From CAVVFX01 sp963747535 (lineage in GTDB: Bacteria > Acidobacteriota > Terriglobia > Bryobacterales > Bryobacteraceae), in the NCBI GenBank assembly GCA_963747535.1, contig CAVVFX010000025.1, positions 310,001 through 374,000 on the forward strand: a DNA stretch of 64,000 bases, given 5' to 3'. A program made the position numbers and the translations under genes. Under the pieces are notes generated by a model. The model was not told the DNA's origin. It was given only the letters and a program-made list of their open reading frames with translations, and did no database searches. This document shows positions 32,332-40,327 of this stretch, in pieces. Positions within the stretch are counted from its first letter, which is position 1. Each line of letters begins with the position of its first letter.

Positions 32332-33986
32332 TGGTTCAGTGGGGTCTTAACCGGCCGGCCGGACACCAACCAGCCCTTGAGTCCTTGCTGCGCCGCGACT
32401 TCAGCCATCGCGTTAATCAGGGCTGGGCGTGAATTACCCGCCTCGTACAAGATGGTAAACAGTAGTCCTTCGCCGCCCAGGTTGATTGAGCCCGCGGCAG
32501 TTTCTGCGAAACCGGTCCGCGTTGCCAGAACGAGATGTTGCCATTCTCTGTCGGCATAAACAGCATTACCCTTCTTAAGACGCTCGCGGAAGCGATGCAG
32601 GTCTCCCTCAGTCAGAAAGCCAGGGCGGTACGCAGCGTGTTGCGCCAGCGCGCGAAGGGTGACAGGGCTTAACCTCAGATCATCCCGTGATTCCACCGCA
32701 GCCGGCAGCGGGTACACTCTCGATCCGGCTCCATTTTCAAGGACGCCACGCCGTCGCCATCTTGTCGCCGCCCCCCCGGCCCACTGGCTAACCGTTTGAA
32801 GTTTGGGATACCGATCGATCGTCATGCGCGCACGGCCCTGTGCTCTCGTGACGGCTTGCCCAGAGACGCGCATCACCTTGCCCGCAATACCTGGTGCATG
32901 TACCGTAAATGTCAGGTTCTCACGGCAGGCGTTCGAGTATCGGTACTTGTACGGTTCAGGGCCCTCTCCCATGTCGAATTCCCGGACATCCGAACGGCGA
33001 AACGACTCGAACATTTTAAATAGGAGGACCTGCCCCGGTGAGTAGTCCCACAGATCGATATCAAACGTCGGCTTATAGAAGAGATACTTCCCATCAACGT
33101 CGAAGCCCAAATGATACGCCACCGGTTTGCCGGAAACCTCGAGAACCGAGAATCGGATTTCGCCGCCAGGATCGAGTTCTTCCGTCAGATACGAGCAGAA
33201 AGAACGGTAATCGGAACGCAGAAACTGACTCTTTCGGCCATCCAGAACGCATCGGGAGATGTGCTGCTCGGCAAACTGCGGCATGTGCTCGCGAATCTCC
33301 GCCACGGTATCAAGATGGCGGAAACTGAGATCGCCCAACCGGAGGATCGTTTTGCAGGTCTTCTTCACCTTGTCCTTTGACAGAATTCCCGCCAGCAACT
33401 CTTCCTTCGCATCACCCAGGATCAGTGTCGGACAGGGTGTCGGGCGAGAGATCTGAATCACGTGCCGCCAGCGATCCGGCAGCTGCACCAAAGCTTGGCC
33501 AAGTGTGTTGTCCTTGCGCACTTTCTCAAGAACGGCCCTCGTCCAGTGCCGTGACCTGGCAGCAAACATTGTGTCCAACGCCAGCGCCAGCGCTTCCGCG
33601 GCGAACTCCGGCATGCACAGCAGGGTATTGTAGTCCGACGTCGAATAGCCAATAAAACGCAGTTCTCGGTTGCACTCAACTAACGGAAGAATTGCAATCA
33701 CGTCTTCACCGTCGTAGACCACAGGGGTGAAGAGGCGATGATCCTCCCCGAAAGCTCGCATCCAGGCCCGAATCCAGCCGAAGTGCTGGAAAATCTCTTT
33801 CGCGGGGTTGAGGGACCATAAACGTTTCCAAACTTGCGCGAGCGCCTCGAGATCGCTGAAATCAGTCAGTATGCGGCAACGAAGAGTTCTCGAGATACTT
33901 TTGGTTGGCTGCCCGGCAGCGGCGGTTATCATAAGGGGTCGGGAGTTGGGAAAAGCGGACAGTCGGAAGAATTGTGCTCTCATCAA
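32328..33986 (-). CDS. CelD/BioF2-type GNAT protein with C-terminal extension
   Basis: 552 residues from ATG at 33986, or 534 from the ATG at 33932, which avoids overlap with the divergent GT gene. Residues ~50-380 are a CelD/FemAB-fold double GNAT domain: FGWIRAWMRAFGEDHRLFTP, AILPLVECN, VLEVSGKPVAYHLGFDVDGK, then QVLLFKMFESFRRSDVREFD and MGEGPEPYKYRYSN. After ~420 comes a second, shorter GNAT-like part (WQHLVLATRTGFAETAAGSI, NAMAEVAAQQGLKGWLVSGR). CelD domains move acyl or aminoacyl groups; two acyl-transfer folds in one chain is unusual. The substrate is unknown. It heads the minus-strand operon. Confidence 0.85.
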   Translation of the reverse strand: MMRAQFFRLSAFPNSRPLMITAAAGQPTKSISRTLRCRILTDFSDLEALAQVWKRLWSLNPAKEIFQHFGWIRAWMRAFGEDHRLFTPVVYDGEDVIAILPLVECNRELRFIGYSTSDYNTLLCMPEFAAEALALALDTMFAARSRHWTRAVLEKVRKDNTLGQALVQLPDRWRHVIQISRPTPCPTLILGDAKEELLAGILSKDKVKKTCKTILRLGDLSFRHLDTVAEIREHMPQFAEQHISRCVLDGRKSQFLRSDYRSFCSYLTEELDPGGEIRFSVLEVSGKPVAYHLGFDVDGKYLFYKPTFDIDLWDYSPGQVLLFKMFESFRRSDVREFDMGEGPEPYKYRYSNACRENLTFTVHAPGIAGKVMRVSGQAVTRAQGRARMTIDRYPKLQTVSQWAGGAATRWRRRGVLENGAGSRVYPLPAAVESRDDLRLSPVTLRALAQHAAYRPGFLTEGDLHRFRERLKKGNAVYADREWQHLVLATRTGFAETAAGSINLGGEGLLFTILYEAGNSRPALINAMAEVAAQQGLKGWLVSGRPVKTPLNQ

Positions 33987-35191
33987 AAAAAGTAATTCTC
34001 TTTGCGTACTACTATTTGCCTGATAATACCTCGGGCGTGCAGCGCGCCGTTCGGATCGCCAGGTATCTGCCGCAGTTCGGGTTCGACACGGTTGTGATCG
34101 CGTCCAGCCACGCCGGCATCGAACCTCGCCAGCCTAACGTCGAACATGTCCCCACGGTTGAAAGTCATGCTTCTCGTCGGCAAGAGGCGCTTGCCCGGTT
34201 TGCACAGAGGATCGCACCCTATAACGAGCGCCTGGAATGGGTGCCGCATGCGGTACAAGCGGCTCGTAAGATGATGGCCCAGGAAACCATCCACGCCGTC
34301 ATCTCCACCTCGCCCCCTTTAGCCACACACATCGCCGCGCTCATCATGAAATTGCGCTCTAAAGTGAAATGGATTGCCGACTTTCGGGATCCCCTCTACG
34401 GTAATCCCGGCCGGCCGCGCCGCTGGGCCCGCCCCTATGACATGGCTCTCGAACGCGCCATCTTTACCGCGGCCGACGGCGTCGTGGCCGTCACCGACAC
34501 GGTTGCTAAAGAGTGGACGGCGAGGTATCCGCGACTGCAGCACAAGTTTCACACCATCTGGAACGGGTTTGATCCTCAGGACGATCTGCGGCCTGCGCCG
34601 GTGCCGCCCCGCGACTACCGACAACTTGCCCATGTGGGTGTTCTGTACTCCCAGCGGCATCCCTATAAGTTGATGGCTGGAGTCGACCGGCTCATCCGGC
34701 GCGGCTTGATCGACCCCAAGACTATCCGCCTGAGCTTCATCGGTCCTATTCAGGAGCGTGAACAATTCGAGAGCAACCCCGCTTGCGTCGCGCTCGTCCA
34801 GCAAGGCGCTTTGGAGATTCATGGGGACCTTATCCCCCGTGCCGATGCCAACCGGGTGATCGCGACCGCCGATTTCCTGCTGTTGATTGATATTGTCAAT
34901 CTCTCGCATACCGGCTATACCGTCCCCGCGAAGCTCTACGATTACATTCTGGTCGGGCGTCCCATATTGGCCCTCACAGACCGCAACTCGCCCGTAGACC
35001 GAATTATTGCCAACTGCGGAGTTCCGGCTGTCTCGCTTCACCATGAAGATTCCGACGAAGAATTCGATCGCAAGCTATTTGCTTTTTTCCAGCTGTCACG
35101 TGACCCCGTGACGCCCAGCCCATGGTTCCTGGAAACCTTTGACGGCAGGCGGCAGGCTGAAGCGCTCGCACGGCTGCTCACAAGTATCTGA
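33974..35191 (+). CDS. Glycosyltransferase (GT4-like)
   Basis: 405 residues from a GTG at 33974 preceded by GGAAG. N-terminal YYYLPDNTSGVQRAVRIARY, then ISTSPPLATHIAALIMKLRS with KWIADFRDPLYGNPGRPRRW, a signature of glycosyltransferases with the DFRDP motif, and a C-terminal VPAKLYDYILVGRPILALTD donor-binding region. The gene is divergent from the CelD-like gene, and the two annotated starts overlap by 13 bp. It is a stand-alone plus-strand gene in a region otherwise read leftward. Confidence 0.88.
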   Translation: MLSSKKVILFAYYYLPDNTSGVQRAVRIARYLPQFGFDTVVIASSHAGIEPRQPNVEHVPTVESHASRRQEALARFAQRIAPYNERLEWVPHAVQAARKMMAQETIHAVISTSPPLATHIAALIMKLRSKVKWIADFRDPLYGNPGRPRRWARPYDMALERAIFTAADGVVAVTDTVAKEWTARYPRLQHKFHTIWNGFDPQDDLRPAPVPPRDYRQLAHVGVLYSQRHPYKLMAGVDRLIRRGLIDPKTIRLSFIGPIQEREQFESNPACVALVQQGALEIHGDLIPRADANRVIATADFLLLIDIVNLSHTGYTVPAKLYDYILVGRPILALTDRNSPVDRIIANCGVPAVSLHHEDSDEEFDRKLFAFFQLSRDPVTPSPWFLETFDGRRQAEALARLLTSI

Positions 35192-35284
35192 CGCCCAACA
35201 CCGTTGCCGATTGGCGCGCCGCGACAGAGACAACAGGATTGCCGGCAGACTGGATGGCCGCGACGTCTCAGTTGACGCTTTCGT

Positions 35285-36061
35285 TCAATGCGCGGTGCTA
35301 CCCTTTATGGGTTCAGACACCATAATGGTCACTGCCCAGGCATGCTTACGCAAAGCCGCGAATCGCCGGAAAAGCCACTCATCCAGCCGGTTCAGCTTCC
35401 TGAGAAGGCTTTCATAGCCAGGCGCACGCGGGAAAAGAGTTGCTGCGAGTGAAGTGAGATGAAAATAAGTGATCGCCTGCTGTCCGAAGTGCCTGTGGAT
35501 CTCCGCAAAATCCGCTACAAGAAGTGGATGTTCATCTGGTGTCCGAAAATTGGGCGTTAGCTTCCGGTAAAGGTTAATCACCGGATTATGCCCCAATGGC
35601 TCGATGAAAATCGCGCTGCCTCCAGGTTTCAGCACGCGGGCAATCTCGGCGAGACTGCGACTCAAATCGAGATGATGGAGAATTCCCATGCCGCACACCA
35701 TGTCGAACCTGCTATCCGCAAAGCCAAGACACTCCGCGTTCATCACGCAATACTGAGATCCATCGTTCCCTTTTCTGCGCGCCTCTTCGCGACTCAACGT
35801 AACAGCGACGGATGACAGGTCGATGCCTATGACATTTCCACCGTTACGCGTCATGAGCGTGCCGTGGCCATCCGCGCCGCAGCCATATTCCAACACCAGC
35901 CGGCCCCCACAGTGGGCCAGCAGATACTGACGGTACAAGGCCTTGCTGGACGAATGCGTAATAGAGTAAAAACTCTCCGTTACGTTCCTCTTCCCTTCCG
36001 CGAAGGTGTGATCGTGGTAGGCAGCTTCCCGCTCGTATCGTTCATTATCGGTTACAGTCAT
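35285..36061 (-). CDS. Class I SAM-dependent methyltransferase
   Basis: 258 residues. SAM motif I: GGRLVLEYGCGADGHGTLMT, motif II: NVIGIDLSSVAVTLSREEAR, then MVCGMGILHHLDLSRSLAEI. It starts as ATGA over the stop of the O-antigen ligase gene, so the pair is translationally coupled. The C-terminal tail is basic and hydrophobic (FRRFAALRKHAWAVTIMVSE). Methylation of a sugar or isoprenoid-linked intermediate is likely, but the substrate is not visible. Confidence 0.85.
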   Translation of the reverse strand: MTVTDNERYEREAAYHDHTFAEGKRNVTESFYSITHSSSKALYRQYLLAHCGGRLVLEYGCGADGHGTLMTRNGGNVIGIDLSSVAVTLSREEARRKGNDGSQYCVMNAECLGFADSRFDMVCGMGILHHLDLSRSLAEIARVLKPGGSAIFIEPLGHNPVINLYRKLTPNFRTPDEHPLLVADFAEIHRHFGQQAITYFHLTSLAATLFPRAPGYESLLRKLNRLDEWLFRRFAALRKHAWAVTIMVSEPIKGSTAH

Positions 36062-37416
36062 GTCCCCTCATTCGTACTCAAAAGTAACTCACCCTCTTGC
36101 AAGCCCGATTGAACATCGTCTCCGGCACCGTCACCGTCCGGCAGGGTTCGATTGCGTTCGATCTCGCGCCATGCGGCCGCGGCCATCAGGAAAAGGTAGG
36201 GAAGATCCATCCGCTGGCATGAGTAAAACGCGCTGCCAAGTCCGAATACCAGGAGCGGCCCTTGTATAGCCAAAGGAAGTGCCTGACGGGCGGGCCCCTC
36301 CAGGCGAGTTCGCGCTGCCGAGCGTCCCAGCCACACGATGGCGTAAACCAGCAGGCCTGTGTAGAGGAGAAAGGCAAAGATTCCCGAGTCGGCCAACATC
36401 TGCAGATAACTGTTATGAGCTACGTGGTTGGTTTCGATCCCGCCGTCTCCTTGACCCGAATACTGTTTCACGAGGGAACCGTAAATCAGCCCGCCGAAGC
36501 CCACACCCAGCATAGGGTGATCACTCCACATTCTAAGGGCTGTCTCCGCATGAACCAGACGAGACTCTGCGGACGCATCCTCATGGTAAGTTTCCAGTGT
36601 CTTCATCCGCGAAATGTATGCGTCTTGAACAAGGTAGATAGAACCCCCGGCGAAACTCGCAAGCAGAACCAGAGAGGCCAGTTTGTTCTTCGTGCGTACG
36701 ACTATGAGGAGCAGCGCCAGCGCCATGGCCAGGGAACCACCGCGAGATCCGGACATGATCACCCCTGCGATGGAGGAGGCTATGATAAGGAGCCAGGCAT
36801 ACTGAAAGACTCCCCATGAAGTCATCCATCGGCAGTACCAACACAGTGGAATCAGCATGGCAAATGCGAGCGCGACAAAGTTGTTATCTGCGAGCATGTC
36901 ACCGTACCCGGCAGCCGCCAGGTCCGCACCGCCGCTAATGACACCGAAAACGCCAAACTTAAGCGCTACGAAGCCGAGCGACAATGCCGAGACGATAAGC
37001 AGATTACGAAGGTCCCGCTCCGTTCGGATCAATACAGGCACTAGCAGGAGAACCGCAATCATTCTGATGTAGTAGTTATACCTGTCGACGGCCAGAATCG
37101 GGTAAACGGCAAAGATGGTCGAGAGGCCAACTGGTATCTGAAGCAGAAGTAACAGTCGGCACAATGGATTCGTAAACCAGACCGAAACGTATCCGATTTC
37201 CCGGATCGCGCCGATCGCGGTGCATACCGCCAGCACCAGGGAAATGGGATACACACTCTCCACGAAGGCGAAGAGATCCGGCCGCATGAGAGCATACCAG
37301 ACGTAGCCATAGAGTCCCACGCGGGGCCTGACCAACGCGGCCAGGCTGACGCCGCCAACCACCACAAGGAGAATTGCTTCTCTAATACCCATAATTCTTG
37401 CGGATGCTTTGCTCAA
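36058..37416 (-). CDS. O-antigen ligase/polymerase, exosortase-associated
   Basis: 452 residues with about ten membrane segments. The N-terminal RPRVGLYGYVWYALMRPDLF is the signature of the DUF5935-bearing exosortase-A-associated O-glycosylation ligase subfamily, and the large periplasmic loop later has SRLVHAETALRMWSDHPMLG, VGFGGLIYGSLVKQY and TNHVAHNSYLQMLADSGI, the usual Wzy_C ligase block with its His. It probably polymerises the repeat or ligates glycans to surface protein. Start could also be Met at 37392. It is followed as ATGA by the methyltransferase. Confidence 0.9.
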   Translation of the reverse strand: MSKASARIMGIREAILLVVVGGVSLAALVRPRVGLYGYVWYALMRPDLFAFVESVYPISLVLAVCTAIGAIREIGYVSVWFTNPLCRLLLLLQIPVGLSTIFAVYPILAVDRYNYYIRMIAVLLLVPVLIRTERDLRNLLIVSALSLGFVALKFGVFGVISGGADLAAAGYGDMLADNNFVALAFAMLIPLCWYCRWMTSWGVFQYAWLLIIASSIAGVIMSGSRGGSLAMALALLLIVVRTKNKLASLVLLASFAGGSIYLVQDAYISRMKTLETYHEDASAESRLVHAETALRMWSDHPMLGVGFGGLIYGSLVKQYSGQGDGGIETNHVAHNSYLQMLADSGIFAFLLYTGLLVYAIVWLGRSAARTRLEGPARQALPLAIQGPLLVFGLGSAFYSCQRMDLPYLFLMAAAAWREIERNRTLPDGDGAGDDVQSGLQEGELLLSTNEGT

Positions 37417-37481
37417 ACGCCCATAGCTACATTCTGATTGGAGACCTCAAGCATCTTCAGCATTGAGGGCCCTTACGCTCA

Positions 37482-37721
37482 TTACCCGTGCTCCGGTTCG
37501 ACCGGCTCAGGGACCCTCGCCGAAGCCGGGGTGTTCTCGAACAGCCATTGCTCGTCGCTTTGCAACAGGGTTGCGATTTTGGCCCGCAAGGTCTCATCGG
37601 GCGCACGAAAACCATTAACAATCTTGCTCAAGAGGGTTTGGTCGATACCGAGCATTTGCGCCAGGCGATTTTGCCGGATGCCGGCTTTCCAGAGCTGCAA
37701 TTTTAAGTTCGGATACATCAC
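37482..37721 (-). CDS. Small XRE-type helix-turn-helix protein
   Basis: 79 residues. Residues ~4-60 form a helix-turn-helix of the Cro/C1 (XRE) type: LKLQLWKAGIRQNRLAQMLG then IDQTLLSKIVNGFRAPDETL, with a final acidic tail. Sits between the NusG-like gene and the O-antigen ligase gene, in the same orientation. Possibly a local regulator of the polysaccharide operon. Operator unknown. Confidence 0.8.
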   Translation of the reverse strand: MMYPNLKLQLWKAGIRQNRLAQMLGIDQTLLSKIVNGFRAPDETLRAKIATLLQSDEQWLFENTPASARVPEPVEPEHG

Positions 37722-37753
37722 TTCCTCGGAAGAATAGGCTAGATTCGCCGGCT

Positions 37754-38320
37754 TCAGACGGCGGACGAGCGAATCAATTCTACGTCGCAGAGATCGATCT
37801 CCGTGGCCACTGACCGCGCCAACAGATTGAGCGACAGGAGCAATCGATTCTGATTCCTGACCTGGACCAACAGTCCTTCAATACCCTGAAGAGGCCCCGC
37901 TTTGACACGCACGGAAGCACCCTCCTTCATGAAGGGATGCGACTGAACTGAAAGTCTTGACGCCACGAGTCGCTGGAACCTATCGATTTCCGCTTCCGGA
38001 ATCGGTTCGATCGCGCCGGCGTTGCCCAGGATCCGGACGGTGCCGTTCGTGCGCAAAACGTCGAGTCTCCGCTCAGGCTCATCCTCAATCCGGACGAAGA
38101 TATAGGAGGGAAAATACGGGATCTCCACTGTCTTCTTCCGGTCTTTCCAGCGGTGGACTTCACAGAAGGCGGGCAGGAAGGTTTCGATCCCTTTCCGGTC
38201 CAATTCGAGGGCGACCTTTTTCTCAAAATTCGAACGCGTATGCACCGCATACCAAAGGCGCTCGGCCTTGGATGGGACAAACCTGAACTGCGACGCCACT
38301 GAGATTTGTAATGAAGACAA
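37754..38320 (-). CDS. NusG/RfaH-type (UpxY-like) transcription antiterminator
   Basis: 188 residues. An N-terminal NGN domain (LWYAVHTRSNFEKKVALELD, RKGIETFLPAF, then YFPSYIFVRIEDEPERRL and VRILGNAGAIEPI) and a C-terminal KOW domain (FMKEGASVRVKAGPLQGIEG). Specialised NusG paralogues of polysaccharide clusters load onto RNA polymerase and carry it through long operons. It is followed leftward by the XRE gene and the O-antigen ligase gene, so downstream transcription of those genes, and perhaps of the operon at 26-34 kb, is the likely target (inference). Start context is AT-rich upstream (38321-38400), and no ops-type element was identified. Confidence 0.88.
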   Translation of the reverse strand: MSSLQISVASQFRFVPSKAERLWYAVHTRSNFEKKVALELDRKGIETFLPAFCEVHRWKDRKKTVEIPYFPSYIFVRIEDEPERRLDVLRTNGTVRILGNAGAIEPIPEAEIDRFQRLVASRLSVQSHPFMKEGASVRVKAGPLQGIEGLLVQVRNQNRLLLSLNLLARSVATEIDLCDVELIRSSAV

Positions 38321-38428
38321 AGCTTCGCCCTTTTACTTACAGTCGTTTCTGCAAGCGATTAGAAAATATAAAACTACTAAATTGCTAAAACCCAAAAAGC
38401 CTGCTGGCCTCGCCCGGAACCGTCCGCC

Positions 38429-39289
38429 CTAATAGTAATAGGCTCCGTAGCCGTACGATTTGCCGAGGAACCATTCCGGCACGCAATTCATCACCACGCC
38501 CAGGGACTTCTCTTTCGGCACCGATTCCAGGGCCTGCTTGCAAGCCTGCCTGCTGGTATGATCCGGCCTGATCACCACGATCACCCCGTCGCAAACGGCC
38601 ATTAATAGGTCATAGTCAGCTACTGCTGCGATCGGCGGAGAATCGATGATCAGGTACTTGAACATGTGTTTGAGGCGCCCGAATAACGCGTTGAAATAAT
38701 CGGAATCGAGTAACTCACTCGGGTTCGCCTCCGGCTTACCTGCCGGAAGGACGAACAGGTTTGGATACTCCTTGGTCTGGATGATGGCGTCTTCGAGTCG
38801 GTTGGTGCCCTCAATCACCTCGGCGAAACCTGGCTTTTCATCCACTCCCAATTGCCGCCAGATGGAAGGGTGGCGAAAATCCGCATCGATCAACAAGACC
38901 CGGGAATCCTCTTTCAGAGACAAGGCTCCCGCGAGATTCAGCGCCGTGATGCTCTTTCCGTCACGCGGCAATGCGCTCGAGACCAGGATGGTCCGCGGAT
39001 ATCGTGGGTGCTGTAGGATTTTGGTCCTGAGGATGCGGTACTGCTCGCTGGCCTGAGAAGCCTCCTCGAACGGGAGGACAGGACTTCTTCCATTGACGTG
39101 CAGCGAGACCACGCGATATTGAGCGGCCTTGGACGCCGTTGTATTCTCGCTCGAAGTGGCAACCTTAGGCAGGACAGGTGCGGCCGGCGTTACGCCAGTG
39201 TCCGTTGCCGCATCGTTCGGTTCCCCCAAATCCTGAAGGATCTCCCCTGCCAGCCCGGTCTTGTCTAAAGCTTCAAATATTTTTCCCAA
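38429..39289 (-). CDS. BY-kinase (XrtA-associated tyrosine autokinase)
   Basis: 286 residues, cytoplasmic. The N-terminal IFEALDKTGL matches the XrtA-associated autokinase family. Walker A is ALPRDGKS at 106-113 (Ser rather than Thr at the last position), Walker A' is VLLIDADFR at 131-139 and Walker B is LIIDSPP at 213-219. The C-terminal tail is tyrosine-rich (SYGYGAYYY at 278-286), the autophosphorylated cluster. It would partner the Wzz protein encoded at 40328-42061 to control polymer length. The ExeA-type ATPase gene lies between them. Confidence 0.92.
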   Translation of the reverse strand: MGKIFEALDKTGLAGEILQDLGEPNDAATDTGVTPAAPVLPKVATSSENTTASKAAQYRVVSLHVNGRSPVLPFEEASQASEQYRILRTKILQHPRYPRTILVSSALPRDGKSITALNLAGALSLKEDSRVLLIDADFRHPSIWRQLGVDEKPGFAEVIEGTNRLEDAIIQTKEYPNLFVLPAGKPEANPSELLDSDYFNALFGRLKHMFKYLIIDSPPIAAVADYDLLMAVCDGVIVVIRPDHTSRQACKQALESVPKEKSLGVVMNCVPEWFLGKSYGYGAYYY

Positions 39290-39304
39290 GATTCCTCCGA
39301 GTGT

Positions 39305-40324
39305 CTATGCCAAACCTAATTTCATCGCCCAGCGCGCCAGCAATGACCCGCTTTTTTGTGGTGCGTCATACCGTTCCAGATTCCTCACGCGCACTGGCGC
39401 GATTGTCGGTTCCGACGCTTCCCTGGCCGGAGTCGCAACAGATATCGCGGGTGTGGGCACTGCCGTCTTAACCGCTGCTGATATCACCGGAACAGTGGCT
39501 GGTTTGACCACGGTCTCAACCGTGAGTTGGAGATCCGCCGCAGCCGAATCGACGTGCTCGGTTCGCAGGATCGTCTCGTTGTCCACGAACGCCAGCATGA
39601 GGGCGTTGTCAGCGAGCGCGTTTATTACGCGCGGGATGCCCCCTGACCAATGAAACAGCCGATCAATCACCTCCGGAGGAAAAGGCGCCTTTTTCCCCCC
39701 GGCCTTTAACCAGCGGTGTTGAATATAGTGCTCGAGCACCGGCCGTTCCAGCGGTTCAATGGTGAGGCGCACGCAAATCCGCTGCTTGAGTTGGCAAAGA
39801 TCCGGCCGGTTCAGGAGGTCATCGAGTTCGCTTTGGCCGATCAACAGGATTTGCAGCAGCTTTTCGCCCGCTCGCTCGAAGTTTCCCATCAGCCGGACCT
39901 CTTCAAGCAATTCCGGAGTCAGCTTGTGAGCCTCATCTATAATCAGGGCCGCCACCTTGCCCGATTCATTCGTGCTGACCAGAAACTCTTCGAGTTTTCG
40001 GAGACGCCGCGGCTTGCTGTCCGGTATCTCGCTAAACCGGAATCCGAGCAGGACACTTTCCAGAAACTCGCTCTTCGTCAGCATCGGATTAAAGATGACG
40101 CTGGTCTCCACGTGTTTCTGTGAAAGACGCTCGAGGACCCAGGTCAGAAGCGTAGTCTTTCCCGTGCCGGCGAGACCGCTCAACGCCAGAAATCCTTTGC
40201 GCTCGACAATGGCGTAAGTCAGCCCCGCCAGCGCCTCCCGATGCTTGGAAGTGAGAAAGAGGAATTCCGAATCCGGAGTCATTCCGAACGGGTTCTTGGT
40301 CAAGCCGAAAAAGGCGTTATACAT
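39305..40324 (-). CDS. ExeA-type AAA ATPase, XrtA-associated
   Basis: 339 residues. Walker A GLAGTGKTT (residues ~50-58), Walker B LIIDEAHKL (~130) and an AAA C-terminal block (FHWSGGIPRVINALADNALM). The N-terminal YNAFFGLTKNPFGMTPDSEF is the hallmark of ExeA/GspA-like and the exosortase-locus ATPase subfamily. It is probably a motor or regulatory ATPase acting on the secretion/export machinery; no peptidoglycan-binding domain follows. Lies 3 bp after wzz and 15 bp before the BY-kinase gene. Confidence 0.9.
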   Translation of the reverse strand: MYNAFFGLTKNPFGMTPDSEFLFLTSKHREALAGLTYAIVERKGFLALSGLAGTGKTTLLTWVLERLSQKHVETSVIFNPMLTKSEFLESVLLGFRFSEIPDSKPRRLRKLEEFLVSTNESGKVAALIIDEAHKLTPELLEEVRLMGNFERAGEKLLQILLIGQSELDDLLNRPDLCQLKQRICVRLTIEPLERPVLEHYIQHRWLKAGGKKAPFPPEVIDRLFHWSGGIPRVINALADNALMLAFVDNETILRTEHVDSAAADLQLTVETVVKPATVPVISAAVKTAVPTPAISVATPAREASEPTIAPVRVRNLERYDAPQKSGSLLARWAMKLGLA

Positions 40325-40327
40325 AAT

